Under the pieces are notes generated by a model. That model was given only the letters and a program-made list of their open reading frames with translations, made no database searches and was not told the origin of the DNA. DNA of 64,000 nucleotides from Owenia fusiformis (taxonomy: Eukaryota > Annelida > Polychaeta > Sabellida > Oweniidae), in assembly GCA_903813345.2 (NCBI GenBank), contig CAIIXF020000010.1, positions 28,976,425 to 29,040,424 on the forward strand, in the 5' to 3' direction. Within the stretch, counting starts at the first letter, position 1, and each line of letters starts with the position of its first letter. Both the position numbers and the translations under genes were made by a program. Positions 46,014 through 59,527 of this stretch are shown here, piece by piece.

Positions 46014-47982
46014 AATGGATAGACGGACTGACCAACATACAGATGCTTAGTAGATCCCATAAGCTCACTGTATGAGCCAAAAAACCTTTTGAAGTTTGAT
46101 GATTTACCTGCGCTTATTGAATTATGTCTAAGAAACTGTAAAAAACTTGTGATACCCCTTTTTCATGGTTATAACTTGCATATTAAGACTCTCCATAATT
46201 AAACCTAAAGTCAATATGATATTATTCAAACCCTTTGTGGAAGGTTAAAGTTAGTTAGTTCAACATGGGATGTACCATTTAGACAACATGAAATTATATT
46301 AGTTAATTAACACACTTAGGATTTTACAATTCTGTTCAATATAAGATTAATTGAAACATATCTTAGCAATGTTGTGACTTTGTTGTACGATGTTACATAA
46401 AAATAGCATAAGTTCTTGAAGAAATATAGCAAGTAATATTGTGTCAGATAAACATTTGGTACATCCCAAGTAATATTTTGACTGACAAAACAGGGTTCAA
46501 TTCATTTTAAATGATAAAGCTGTGAAAGCTACTCTTTTTGACGAAAAACTGTGATAACCACACATTCAGTAATTGTGGGATCCACTTACTTCTTCTTGTT
46601 TCTCATAATTATTAACTCCAATTTGCATTTAATCTAATTTTGATTAATATGTTGAAATGGACTGAGAGTACATATACACACATGTATTTCTTCCAGTCAG
46701 CATATGAACTTTCCCTGTGATGGAATCAAATTTCAATCCAACAACCTAAAACTTGGGTAATAAATTGTTGCGAATAAACAAAGTGTGACAGCAAGTGTAT
46801 GTTGAGACAAGATCAAAGAGCGCTCACTTAGGAGCCCTTAGACCGTCTTTATCTGAAGGACTGTTAAATAAAGAGATAAGCAGTACAATGTTGATTTTCT
46901 ATATTTGTGAAGCTATGGCCGCCATATAACAGTGATATAAGAGACCTGCCTGAGGCTTTACTTGTATTTTGACCCCATTTCATTTGGTTTTATACGTCTA
47001 AGATTTGATCATGCATGTATTAACATCTTTTTAGTTATCATTCAACATACCTTATTCCCCGCTCCTTAGAATAATACAGATAGCACCACTTCTTGCCGAT
47101 GTCTGTATCTACCATGTAATAGGTAGACTGATGTGTAGACTTATAAGCAGAGTTATACATCCTTTCTACTGGTATATCAAAGTTTTAGAGTGTTCCTTTT
47201 GATGTACCATAAAGCTGTATATATTTCATATGGGATTGCAAAAGTCTGTATGATTTTATCTGGTATATTGCAAATTCATTATCGCTTTATTTTGGTATAT
47301 CACATCTTTGTTTTACTTGAAGTTCAAATTAATCCATAAATTTCAATCATATTTGTTCGACATCGATTTTTAACATTGTTATCACGCAATATCTTTATTT
47401 TAAATGCCAGCATACCAATGTTATTGTTTTTCATCATACAGAAGTAAACATAAGGCCTATAAAACGAAATGTTTTCCAACAGTTGGTAAAATATCCTAAA
47501 TACTTTGAAATCCAAATCATTTATAGTCCATACACCCCAGAGCACAAGGTTACATCGGCTTACATGTGTGTTTATATTGATGCTATGTAATTATTCAACT
47601 GTTTAGAGAATCTTCTGCATCATGATAGATCAGACACTCACTGGCATCTTGCCCTTGTTGATGGAGCTTTTTATAATAAATCTTCATATCTCTCCTCATA
47701 CTAAGCAGGCAAATACTGTTTCGGGTCTCAATATGTTCTCAATTTTATTCAAGACTCTACCCTCGGAATCTTGAATCAATTTCTCTTATACTCTGCTAAT
47801 TGATCGAAAATCTTAAGTTTTTTCTCGAAATGTTCGTAGCCGTAGGAATCTTACACTGAATGTTTTGCAGTTGTATATCTGGCTCTTTATCATCAATATA
47901 GGGAATTGGTTCACTTATCATGGGTTATAAACACGCTTCATATAATTTTACAACCTTCATTTCAAGAGTTCCCTGATTAGAA
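46014..47982. other. Noncoding interval
   Basis: No gene, RNA or repeat that I can name. Position places it in intron 1 of the RhoGEF gene. Confidence 0.35.
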
Positions 47983-48160
47983 CATCCGTCTGCTCATGCT
48001 TATTTCACTCTGTTTCTCCGTGAAATTTGATTGAAGTTTCTAATTTTCTTGCATTTCTCTACAATTTAGAGTATTGAATACATTTTTATATGGTTTATTC
48101 CATGCGGATTTCACCGTTTTCTGCTCAATTTTGAATTTTAAAACATGACTACCCTGCCAT
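47983..48160 (-). repeat. Copy of interspersed repeat family B
   Basis: Minus-oriented, near full length from CCGTCTGCTCATGCTTATTT to AAACATGACTACCCTGCCAT. Confidence 0.8.
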
Positions 48161-48564
48161 TTTTCTTACTGGTTGAGCGATTTCTATGTTTTAGCACCCT
48201 TATCTTGTTCTTAGGTCAGTTCTGCTATTATTGCTCTAACAGATGTTTTTAACCCTGCCCTGATCCTTGGACAGTAAAAAATAAATAAAAATGGTCAAAT
48301 ATCCATCTTTTAGTAACCTCTTTTAGAAAATTCCTGCATTTTCTCCCAAACAAAGTCTTGTATCACTTACTGTTCTTCGTTCACAGAATTTATCACTTCT
48401 GAAAAGACCACTTTTAAACTATTCCAGTTTCCTTATCTTTGAAGTTAATTCTGCGTTTTATTCTTGTTTTGTTTTTTCTTGTTTTCTTTTTTTTTTAATT
48501 CTTGTATTTTATTAATTTGTTTAATTTTATTTGTTCATTCATTGTTTGTTTGTTTGTTTCAAAG

Positions 48565-48654
48565 AATAGCTCAAAAAATGAGCCCAGTATCAATAAATCT
48601 TGTAAGTTCAATGTCTCAGTTAGCCAGAGATGCTCCTATACTGATCAATGTTAT
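48565..48654 (+). CDS. Candidate orphan exon, cysteine-containing
   Basis: Ninety bases between a long T-rich tract ending in TTTCAAAG and a GTAGGT donor, open for exactly 30 codons. The peptide is NSSKNEPSINKSCKF, then NVSVSQRCSYTDQCY. Three cysteines with C-x9-C-x5-C spacing loosely recall a small disulphide module, but I cannot name one. Chance occurrence is likely enough to keep this low. Confidence 0.15.
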
Positions 48655-50096
48655 GTAGGTGTTCCAAGGCAACCCATGTATTACAAGATATGGCAAAGAA
48701 TCAAAGCCAAATGTTCTCAAATATTTCAACATGGCGATTTACTGAAGTTACTCTTTAAAACTCATCCAAATTGGTCATTTATTCAAAACAATTTCTGAAA
48801 TATTTTTTTTCATTTTGATGTAATTGACCCCATGCCTGTTAAGTTCAGTTCATACTTTTCCACTCATTTTCACATTTTAAAACATGCACTTCATTCACTG
48901 GTTACCCTTTCAAATATCATGATAGTCATCAAGTATTCAAAAAACACCAGAAAATTGAAAAATCCCCAAAAATTCAAATGACGCTTTTCTGTTCACTTTT
49001 ATGAATTTGAATAAATACTGTAGACTTCAATCAAAATGATCTAAAACATAAAAACTCCATTTAACTTCATGTAAAAACTTGCAAGATAATATAAATGTAC
49101 ATCTAGTAGACATAACTGTCTACTGCTGACAGTTTCTAAATAAACGGGTGTCATCTTTTGACATAATTAGACGAGGTCAGTAATTAAATCTCCTAATTGC
49201 ATGTCATGCTATTATGAAGTTGGTCCAAGATTTTGTTCTGTGTCTGCTTCTGCTACTTCCTAAGTCTACAGTGCTACAGGTGTTTTTGGCTCATCTTATT
49301 CCAGAATTTCCAGTGTCTTATTTTTGAAAAGCTTATGAATCTACATCATGATAAACCATGACATCTCATTTCTTCTCAGTCCATGTTTTAAGTGAAACAG
49401 AAAGATGTTATGAGTATCAAAATGATGAATCTATGTTATATAATAGTACTGTGCTAATAATTGCTAGGTTCTTCCTTGTTATGGACCATTTTTCCTCACC
49501 TTTTTTTTATTAAAGACAATTCTTCAAATCGATTCCTTCAAATTGGCTGAGTTTTTGTTGTAACATTTATTAACCTGGTCTAGTTTTATCATTTTAGATA
49601 ACAAAACTATATACTGATGCAAAGTTGCACAAACTCTCAAAATACATTTAAACACATTTTAACAATAGATTCATCTTGATTACTTTCTGAATTTACTTTC
49701 CCACAGATATAACAAACAGTGGGAGTTGTATCATATCCAACTTTTGTCTGATTAGAAACATTGCTTTCTTTGACTGGTATATGTAATGGTGGCCGTGTAA
49801 TTGATTCTGATTTTTCAACCATAACAAAATTCTTCTTACTTGTACTTTTGAAGCATTCTATTTGAAGCAACGCACCTATCAAAATCTAGGTTATTTTATT
49901 TTTTCCACAAATATTAGACATATGTATATCTTTTGTAATTTTTTTTCTTTTTTGAAACAGATTAGAGTCAAATAAATAGTATTTACATTTTTAAACTTTT
50001 GGTTTCGAGGTTTCACAAACTACAAAAATGGGATAGCATCCATGGATATACATACATGCTTGGAATTTTGAGTTTACTCAAAGAGAAAATTCCTGA
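48655..50096. other. Noncoding interval with an unassigned minus-strand frame
   Basis: A family B fragment lies near 48828-48900 (minus). A minus-strand open frame at 49882-49637 ends with TVCYICGKVNSESNQ and KMCLNVF, giving a single CxxC; no family recognised. A low-copy repeat shared with 11.4 kb lies at about 49340-49480. Confidence 0.35.
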
Positions 50097-50272
50097 ACGG
50101 CCATGCTTTAGATTTAAAATAAAGTAAAATAGAGTGGAATCATCAAGGAATAAAGTAAACAGACATGTGAACACTCTAAATTGTATGGAAATACCAGGAA
50201 ATCGAGCAGTTTATTCAAATTTTAAAGAGAAAATGAACAAAATAAAAAATAAGCATGAAGCAGACGGATATT
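50097..50272 (+). repeat. Copy of interspersed repeat family B
   Basis: From GGCCATGCTTTAGATTTAAA to GAAGCAGACGGATATTTT. A second, shorter copy lies at about 50560-50690. Confidence 0.8.
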
Positions 50273-52499
50273 TTAAAGATAGGGGAAAGGTTCTGATCTT
50301 AACTCAAGTGATCCATAGAGAATATTACATACAAGATTATCTGACCATATTTTGATGAGAATCTCTCAGAGGTCTTCGTTTATTCAAACGCATCTTTGTG
50401 TCTTTAAAACTTGTGTGGGCTATAGAGTTTGTCACTCGTACTTTGATGATCTAAATCTCTAAATGTCAATCTGCCACCAAGACAGTTGTCTCCAAGTGGA
50501 ATTTTTGGCACGAGAAGACAAGTAAAATATCTAAGATATGGTAACATTTTCAATCATATGATACAGTAAACAATCTTAACCAGCAAGAAATAAAATGAAC
50601 AGATTTTTATAGACAACATTCCAAATTGTGCAAAAATGCCAGGAAACCAATTGACTCATTCAAAACGAAAAGGCTGGTTTTCATAGAAACAGATAGAGAA
50701 AGGTTATTTGGCACAAGAAACAAATAAATATTTTGGCAGTGTCAAGTATGCTCAATGTCAAAAACTTCCAAGTACACACCTTTGGATAAGTACGTGCCAA
50801 CAATAGAGACGGTCATAAACCTAAAACTCGGTTGTTAACCTCAAAATGGCAATATCTCTATTTTCAGCATTTTATTACAATATGAATATTTCAGTTACAA
50901 GCATGATAGTCTTGTTTCTAACTCTTGAAACTAACAAACTCCCTGCTCTCTGCGCAACTCAACTCATCAAGAGACAGAGAGACTCGATGCAAAACTGCTT
51001 TATTAATACAACCACAAAATTTTAACAACAAGAAGGCATCTAAACTGAACCACCTGTTTGAGGAAATCTTCAGCTATCATAAGTAAATTGCTTCTGATTT
51101 CATTCATTTCATGCACCAATGAACTGTGATAATGCCTACTGCTAGATCAAGGCAATATAAGTTAAACTTGTGTATGAGAATGACTATTACAAATAACAAT
51201 AACAACCTTGCTGAAATCCTAATTTTCTAACAAGAACATTGGTTGATTAAGTTGAAATATGTAAATGAGCGTATGTAAAATCAATCCTAATTGGTTAAAA
51301 AGGGTCTTAAAACAGGAGGTTACACATGGTTTTCAAGACGCATCAACAAAGTTTACTAAACAGTTAGACATGTGTAAGACCATCCTTGCTGCAGTATTTG
51401 ATATATGAATTTAATCATAAATGAGATCCTTTGAAGAAGGATAGTCTGAGAATTTAATCATAAATGAAATCCTTTGAAGAAGGATAGTATGAGACACCTA
51501 TTCTGAATAATGACCTCTATGCATCAAAACTGTTTGGATATATCTAGTCTCATATGTACCTTGATGACCTCCTTCTTACTTCTATCATGTTTTTTGGCAA
51601 CATCTCCCCATTTAACTTACTTACGCTATTGATACACTGCATCTTAAAAACCAAGGATTTCAAAATGAACAGGTATATATGACATGCTAGTATATTAGTC
51701 TATATAGATGTTCCGGGTTGTTGTATGTTTATCTCAAATGCCCCTCAAACTCTACCTTAACTGTATTTAAAATTGAGAAGGGGTAGTTTTGCTTCAACGC
51801 CTAATGAAGCCGCTCCCCCCTCTACCCCCCTCCTTTACATGCATCACCTCTACAAGAGGCGAAGTAAGGAGAATAAGATGCAAGACTTAAACAGGAAGGG
51901 AGTTAAAGTATAAAGCCCAAATCTAGTCTTAGACTTGCAGACGACCTACATCAACAACCGAAGGACATGATTCTCCCATTTATCAAAAGTTTTTGGGGTG
52001 CCATATCCCCCTGTATTTTTTCTTTGTCAAAATGGCTATAGATATAAAGCATTATGACTGAATATATATTTTATCACTTCCTTAATTTACAGATCTCATA
52101 TATTCTCTATAGAAGCAGACAACCACAATTCAGGTTTGAACTTTAAAAACCACATTATATTATATGGAAGTTGTTATTTGGGGAGGTGAGATCATTTTAT
52201 TACCATATACTGATGAAGTATATTTTAAACCATTTTCAACATAAATATTGCTCAAACAGTCCAACACACGACTGCCTCTCACAATTTTCTCACGACACGA
52301 GTTGACGTTTTAAAAAATGAGGTTAAGTTATATTTTGCTTAGTGTATGTGAATAAAAACTTTCAGGGATGACTACTCCCCTCATAATCATTTTTCCGAGA
52401 GCCTTATTTTTCATATTTTTGTACTCAATTGGGCAAATAAATAGTACGAACGAACTTAAATCCTTAGATGACCATAAGTCTACATGTTCACATATTAGT
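50273..52499. other. Noncoding intron 1 sequence
   Basis: Apart from the short family B copy near 50560, one short tandem pair is visible (TTTAATCATAAATGA followed by TCCTTTGAAGAAGGATAGT, repeated around 51409-51490). No gene. Confidence 0.4.
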
Positions 52500-52697
52500 C
52501 AGGCCCGCAGCCAGGATTTGCCAAGGGGGGGGTTCACTTTTTGAAAAATTCTAGGGGGGTTTACTTGTGACAATTTTCGTCCATAAATGGCTAAGATCAC
52601 TTAAAAAGTGCTCAGAATTGTGAAAGATTTTTGGCAAGGGAGGGGGGGGGGTAGGAGGTTCGCTCGAGCCTATCAAACCCCCCTGGCAAAGGGCCTG
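52500..52697. mobile_element. Second clear copy of the CAGGCCCG MITE
   Basis: Ends CAGGCCCGCAGCCAGG and CCTGGCAAAGGGCCTG. Interior shares TTTGCCAAGGGGGG, ACAATTTT and AAGTGCTCA with 33007-33212. No clear target duplication. Confidence 0.75.
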
Positions 52698-53346
52698 CAA
52701 GTTTCCTTAAAAACATATACCTTAACTTCCATAAAATTTTTTAAATCTTTTATTAATTTCACACATTAATCATGCCTTATCACGTTACTAGAGAACACAC
52801 CTACTTTAATGCATGTATAAACTTGAAAAATAATAAGGTCAACAAAATTTGACCTTTATACAATATGTACTTTAACCTGAATAAATATTACAAAACTATG
52901 ATAACATATTAATAACAAGTTCTGAGAATTGTCCTTAAGAACATCATGACTTGTCTTCGAAGGTAGAAAGAAATTGAACTTTACTTCCTTTCTGAGTGAC
53001 ACCTTTTAAAAGCTCAGTCTCACTCAGTTTCACTATATAGTTCACATTTCTGATAAACCATATTTTCTTGAAGCAACATCACAAATATGAAATCTTCAAA
53101 CTTTAGGTATTCAAGATTGTATAATTGTTCATGAGGCGTATATTTTGGTTAGAAGGTATGATACTGCATGGGTAAATGTCAGTTGATATTTGAAATCCAA
53201 GATGTTGTAGAAGTGATGTATAAATGGAACGGAGGAGCAAAAGGGCTTAATGGAAGACTAAATTTGAAGAAAAAGAGGAGTTAGACTTGACATTTCTAAT
53301 AAAGTCCCAAGAGTGAGTGAATAACTAACCCTTGGCTTAGTTAATA

Positions 53347-53497
53347 CAGGGTGTCTCAAAAAATGTACCAAAAAGTATAACAACAGTACAAATAAACCAA
53401 TCAATCTTTTCAGCTGCATGCAAAAAAAGTCAGAAACTTTTGATTGGTTTATCTGCGCTGTTAACATATTTTTGGGTACATTGTTTGAGACACCCTA
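53347..53497. mobile_element. 151 bp mariner-type MITE
   Basis: TA on both sides (53345-53346, 53498-53499). Ends AGGGTGTCTCAAAAAATGTA and TACATTGTTTGAGACACCCT. Nearly a full-length palindrome, with AACCAATCAA facing TTGATTGGTT near the centre. Confidence 0.8.
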
Positions 53498-53499
53498 TA

Positions 53500-54491
53500 A
53501 ATTACTTGATATTTTACAATGATACCATTTCTCCACATGTATGCATTAACCACCACACAAGTGAAAATTCTTCGAATTCTATCAATAAACACAACAAAAA
53601 TAACACCAAGCAATTTCAATATGGTAGAAAATTGCAAACAGTCAATTACTCCCTTATATACTGAGAATAAGATTTATAATGGTAAAGATTGGGTCAGATC
53701 AGGGTCAACTCGACCTGAGATAAGCCAAGTACTCAATAATCTAATTTTGTAATGTATGGGTCCAATGTTTAATCCAAAGTGGTTTAAGACTTATTAGAAC
53801 ATCGATCATATTAGAGTTATGATCATGCAATACTGAAATAAACCAGAAAATATGCTGGGCACATAATGAATTGCTATATAAATGTCTATATAAATGTGCT
53901 ACGCAGCCTTTAGGTAAATTAATAAAACATATTTTATGAGACTTCTCATGCAGTTGAATCCAGATGCATTTTTGATGTTGCATTTTGGAAAAGCCCAATT
54001 GAGATAAATTCTAGCTTGAGCATACAACAATACTACACATATCTACCCCTGAGGTGCAAAGACTAGTTACGATTACTTTTAAAGAAGTTAAATCAAACGA
54101 TTGAAAACGGTATAGCATATCGTGACAAACTAAAATAAAGTCCTCCCATAGAAGGAGAAAACTGAAGTCACACCGGGTCAAAAATCTCTATAATTTTAGA
54201 GTTTATTGTTACCATTAAACCGTATAATAGAAGTATTGTTCCTTTTGAGACAAACTTTCTCAAGGCACATGAATGACTCAAACTATTTATAGCAATAACC
54301 CACTAAAAGTATCGCCCATAATAAAACACTTTTACTTTTCTCAAGAGCTTATGAAATGAAGTATCACATCTCTGTAATGTTGACAAATGTATTGTGCATT
54401 AATCAAAATAACCAGGTTCCTTTTTCAAAAATACTAGGGAAAGTACAAAGAATATTTGTCAATTTTAACACTACTATAAAAATTTATATCT
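53500..54491. other. Start of intron 1 beside the first coding exon
   Basis: Nothing recognised apart from ordinary A+T-rich sequence after the exon 1 donor. Confidence 0.4.
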
Positions 54492-54497
54492 ACTTAC

Positions 54498-56215
54498 TCA
54501 GTCACATCAAATGCTTTCTTAGAGGATCCTCCCATACAAGTTACATCAACTGCAAGAGGCTTAGGTTCAGCATTCTCCTTAGCAATATGTTTATCCTTAA
54601 CATCCATAGCATTTGCAATATCCGTTTTTGAGTTTGGTATATCCATTGCCAATTTATCATCAGTTACAATAATACTAGGGGTCATAATACCCTGACCTTG
54701 GGGTACATTTTCTATTTTTGACCTTTTCAGATGAGGCTCGTGGGCATATTTACCATCGATTAGTACCACTTTATCATCGACTATATTGATATCTTTTTGT
54801 GGATTAAGAGGTTCATTGTGACATACTTTAGACGTTGTGACATCTTTTATGATCACCTTGGTAACTCCTGCATTATTTATGATCTCTGGGTTAATATTTT
54901 CTCCAGGGTCATTTTTTACGCTAACAACTGATACATGTTTTTCATTCATTTTGCTGCTCTTCTTTTTCCTACGATATGAATTTCGTCGTTTGAAGGATCC
55001 ACCATCAAGTAAATCTCCTCCTAATAATGGGTTCTTTGGTTTATTTTTAATGAATGGCCCTTCTGTTACAGCATTTGTTGAATCAATAGGCGTAGCATCT
55101 GGGTCAATCACTATATCTGAGACAACATTAGATGGTGATTCCCCATTAGCTTCTTCACAAATTTCACCTTCACTTGGGCTACTTATATTTTGATTGATGG
55201 TTGGATATTCTGTATCAATACTTGAAGTACCAGAATTTATAATCCCTGTATCTGTCTCTTGGTTTCCTTGGTACGTTCCTGTTGCATCTGAATCATTATC
55301 ATATTGAATGATAACATCACATTTTGGGTAAACAACTTCAGTGGGATCTGACGGAATGTCAGGTTCGCCAGTATATTCCTCAACTACAACATTTGGTACA
55401 TCTATACCACCAACAGCTGGAACAGATTCAGTTGAAACAGTTTTATCTCCTGGGTCAATATCAATTCCTTCAGCAGTAATTTCAGGTATTTCAACTGTGT
55501 TGTTTTCTATATAGGTATCCCTTGACTCAGCTATAGCTTTATCCTCTTTTGAACAGTTTTCTTCATGTGTACTCACAGATGCAGGGGTAATGGGAGGTTT
55601 ATCTCCTGGTTCAAGGTCAATTTCTTCAACAGTAATTTCAGGTATTTCAACTGTGTTGTTTTCTCTATAGGTATCCCTTGACTCAGCTATATCTGTCTCT
55701 TTATCCTCTTTGGGTTCACCCATAGAGTCAATGGCAAGTTTATCCTCAAGGTCAATTTTTTCAACCGTAATTTCAGGTATTTCAACTGTATTATTTTTTA
55801 TATCCATCCATTCTACATTACTCATATGTACTGTGATGTCTGACAGAGATAAACCCCGTTCAGTTTTGGGACCTTCTAGATTCAAACAATATGTATCACA
55901 TGCTACTGTAAGAACTGGTAAAGCTTCATTCTCAAACTCAACAACTGTATCTTCTGTTATATCCAACGTTTTATCTTTATATAAATCCTGAATTTCATCA
56001 TCAGAGTTTTGAATCGTACTCTTTTTAACGGGAAGTTGTTTATTTATCTTCACATCATTTTGTAATTTACCACTTTCTAAATCAGCCACGTCTTCACTTG
56101 GTACACTAATACTCCCTGCTTGACTTTTGATCGGGATATCCTTACTTAATTTGTCGTAAGTATGTAAGGTGGAGTCAACTTGATTGGTTTTATCATCAAC
56201 TTTTTTATCGGCCAT
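54498..56215 (-). CDS. ARHGEF12: First coding exon of a PDZ-RhoGEF (ARHGEF11/12 family) gene
   Basis: Start-codon exon of 572 complete codons plus two bases of codon 573. The ATG at 56215 is preceded by an in-frame TAA six bases upstream and has A at -3 and G at +4, so the start is well supported. The exon ends at a GTAAGT donor (54497-54492) in phase 2; its last bases GA join the first A of the next exon to give Glu. The protein is acidic, Ser/Thr-rich and low in predicted structure, with no signal peptide or membrane segment. It holds three imperfect repeats of the core NNTVEIPEIT at residues about 141, 186 and 238, and a basic patch KRRNSYRRKKKSSK near 409-422 that could be a nuclear-localisation or kinase site. 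I recognise no domain here. Assignment to the RhoGEF gene rests on strand, phase and the rebuilt junction codon. The vertebrate members have a far shorter region before the PDZ domain. An unrelated gene is less likely but not excluded. Confidence 0.8.
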
Positions 56216-58747
56216 TTTTTATGACTGCTCCTCCTACATTAAGTTATAAATCTTTGCTATATCATATTTTGTTTGATTAAGCACTTGTGTTCTTTTGAAG
56301 AGTATGCACAGATATTCGATCCCTTGATTTTTTGAACAGTTACAATACTTGTATATGCGACCACATTTAAATATAAACAACCAACAGCAACCAACAGCCA
56401 AGTAATATCCTATAAAGTACCAGGTACTTTTGGTTCTCGGGGCATTTGAACAGTTTCTTTTGAGTTTTATGTCTTATTAATTCAACCTCCTTTCACTGGT
56501 TCCCTTTGTCCAACTGAACAAACATCTTTTACTAATGCCATAAATTAAAACTTTTCCATTTGTAGGTTAACCATTGCTGTTGGTTAAACCAATTGTTGAT
56601 ACACAAAGTCGACCATTGTCATTGAGAAAATGAAACTGCACCCTACCTGTACATGATTTAAAATTGCCTCTCAAAATAGCTAGCCAGCAATAACCTTAAA
56701 ACTCAGTTCAGTTACACATTAAATCTGCCTTACTATTATCAAGGTGACTTCTGGCAGGTATAGCGTAGACGACAACCTAATCACATCTAAATCAAATCTC
56801 CTTGTTATATGTCAAATCTACTGGTTATCCTGTTATTTGTGTGTTTAAGATATGTCTTAATTGTCCTGCTTTTAACATTTCCGCATCTGTTCATGTTATT
56901 TTGCAGCCAATCCCGTTTGAACTGCTCACATGTACTCTATATCTGAATGACGATCTTCACTCCCTATGATGTCACGACCCCTTCATTCAAAGAACACACT
57001 CGAGAAGTTCTCAATACAGACACGTCCCTTCAATTACAAATATCAATTCAAAACAATTCACATGTCGTGATAAACAGAATTATTTACTAACTTTATAAAC
57101 TTGTTATTCAAAGTTTGTAATCAATACCACACTGTAAATTATACCTTTTTATATAGTAAACACATGATTTTGCATACGTTTAAAATAGTTTGGTTTGTAT
57201 TAACGGAAAGTTTCAGTACACTGTGACATATACCCACCCGCCCTAAATATGTTATATTTCTAAATCAAGCATTGATTTTAAGATTTCTTAATCAAATCAA
57301 CTATGAAGGTTGATTTTTTAGCAATTCTCTCAAGTCCAAGACAATGACTTTTCAGTTCCTAACTTTATTCCTTGAATTTTCCACTCTTATTGGTTATTCA
57401 TAAGGAAAAATATGATAACCGTGACATTTTCAACAAGAGACACGAATACAGACATCAATTGTAAGTACTAGTAACACCTGAAAGAGATTCCACAATTGTC
57501 ATGAGTTTGTTTGATAAACATTAAAATATATATCATAAAATACAACACACAGGTGTGAAGTTAACAATCTAAATTGTATACAAATGCCAGAAATTAAGTT
57601 GTCTATTCAAATCTTAGACAAAAATTGAACGAAATAAATAAATAACAAAGAAATCATTTGAACAGGTAATACAAATTCTACTTCAAATAAATCTGAACAT
57701 TGAACACAGAATTTCTTTATAGCTAGGTACAACACAAGAGGCACTATCAATGAAATATGACCATGTCAGATTTTCAAACTTCAATTGTATCACCAATAAG
57801 AAACGAGAGATTAATATGGAAAAATCTCATAACCTAATTGCACTAAACACAAGTATAACACTTCGTTATGGATACAAAACAGAATGAAAATTCTGATGCC
57901 AAATGCCATTTAGAAAAAAAGAAGGCTACAACAATAGGCCGTTGCTTCGTGGCGGTGACTTATTAATTAAACGTAAGGCATGTGATCAATATTCTTTATT
58001 ACAAAATTGACTTTTCAAGCAGATTGCTATAACCCTTTTTATGAGAAAGGCCATGGAATAAGCATGAAAATAACTAATTTTAAACATGGGCCATCTATAA
58101 GAGGGCTGAACAAGGAGCTCAAATACAAGCTTTATACAATTTCATATACAGCCACAAGAAATGTCTGATATTGAGTTGAACCCTTCATTTAGTTGATCCT
58201 GTTTTCTATTGGATGTACAACTATATAATCCAGCACCATGTCTTATATAATGCCTCTACTTTCCATGCTAATTTCACCATTTTTCTCTTTAAAATCAATC
58301 ACTGTGGAGAAAAAGTTTTCTCATGCGTATCAAGGGGTCACATTTGCTTTAAGTACCTTCAGTGAAGAAGAAGTCTTGCTTCAAGACACTGGTCCTTGGA
58401 CTATATACTCTTACAACTATGTTGCTTAGATAGGAGTCAGGTCCACATTGAAGCAAAACTAGTACAGATGTTAAGGAAATAATTGTCAAGGTAGAACTCG
58501 AAAATAAATCTTATTTGACATTGGAGGAGATGACTAAGGTCAATCCTTTGAATTGAGAGCTGCGTGTAAATGCAAAACCTCATCCTCGTTTCTAAGAATT
58601 AGGAACCACTTGTAAATAGGTATGGTTCTTGGTTGCAATCAATATTTCAAATATACAACAACGCCATCTTTAAATAGTCTCAGTAATTTTCACCATTTAA
58701 TGACTGTTTCCAATGATTCTGAACTTGAGATTGCAAAATTGTAAATA
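56216..58747. other. Region upstream of the RhoGEF start codon
   Basis: Contains the 5' untranslated region and, if the gene starts nearby, its promoter. A possible acceptor (ATGTAG before GAGGAGCAG, near 56241) suggests a further noncoding first exon. I see no clear TATA or GC box. Family B fragments lie at about 57350-57430 (minus) and 57540-57640 (plus). Confidence 0.4.
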
Positions 58748-59527
58748 CCGTATTCTCTGTAATTACCGCCCACTCTCTAATAAGCGCCCACCCCGCTTCA
58801 TTAAGTTCAAGAAACATCGAGGAATCAACAAGAATTGAAGAATATATCAGGAAAAAAATATTTCTCAAAATCCAGGAGCGGGCGATAATAGAGTACTTAC
58901 CCTAAAACTGCTGTAAACACGACGCGTTTTGTAATTCTATGCATCCTCTCGATACATATCTATCGATGGGTGCTTCCCACACCATACCATGCTAATATTG
59001 TCTCCAAATAGTCCATAATGAATGAAGGAATTGTTCTTTATCGGCATTCAGAAATTTCAAAAGCTACTGCGCAGATGTTCTGCGCATGTCAAGGTCGTGA
59101 ACTTTCTGGTTTCTTTTTAATGTTTCTCGACTTTTACACGACTTTTGCACGAATAATGATGATCTCTCATCAAATTAGAAATAATGTATAACTTTAGATC
59201 GATATCCAGCAGTCTCTAGTGGAAATATTGAAGGTAATCGGCAATAATGACAAAGTGGGCGTGCCGGAAATAAATTAGACATAGACGGGTCTTCAACCAC
59301 TGTCAATATTGTCTAAGCGATCTTTACCGTATTCTCTCCAATAACAGCACTTGTCATATTATTATAAAAATATGTTGAAGAAAATGCATTCTTGTCAAGA
59401 AAAATTGCCATACATGAAATTCCTCGGGATTTCTGATTTCTTTCATACATGGGCGCTTATTAGAATGGTCTAAATAATGTATTTTCAATTTTCTAAACGC
59501 CCTGGGCGCTAATTACAGAGAATACGG
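58748..59527. mobile_element. 780 bp TA-flanked inverted-repeat element
   Basis: Perfect 18 bp ends CCGTATTCTCTGTAATTA and TAATTACAGAGAATACGG with TA target duplication (58746-58747, 59528-59529). The subterminal AAGCGCCCA and TGGGCGCTTATTAG are also inverted. A second CCGTATTCTCTCCAAT lies inside at about 59328, and a related end occurs near 21895, so this is a family. No transposase. Confidence 0.8.

Noticed and set aside
54837-55991. Plus-strand open frames opposite the large exon
   Set aside because: They are antisense shadows of the minus-strand first exon.
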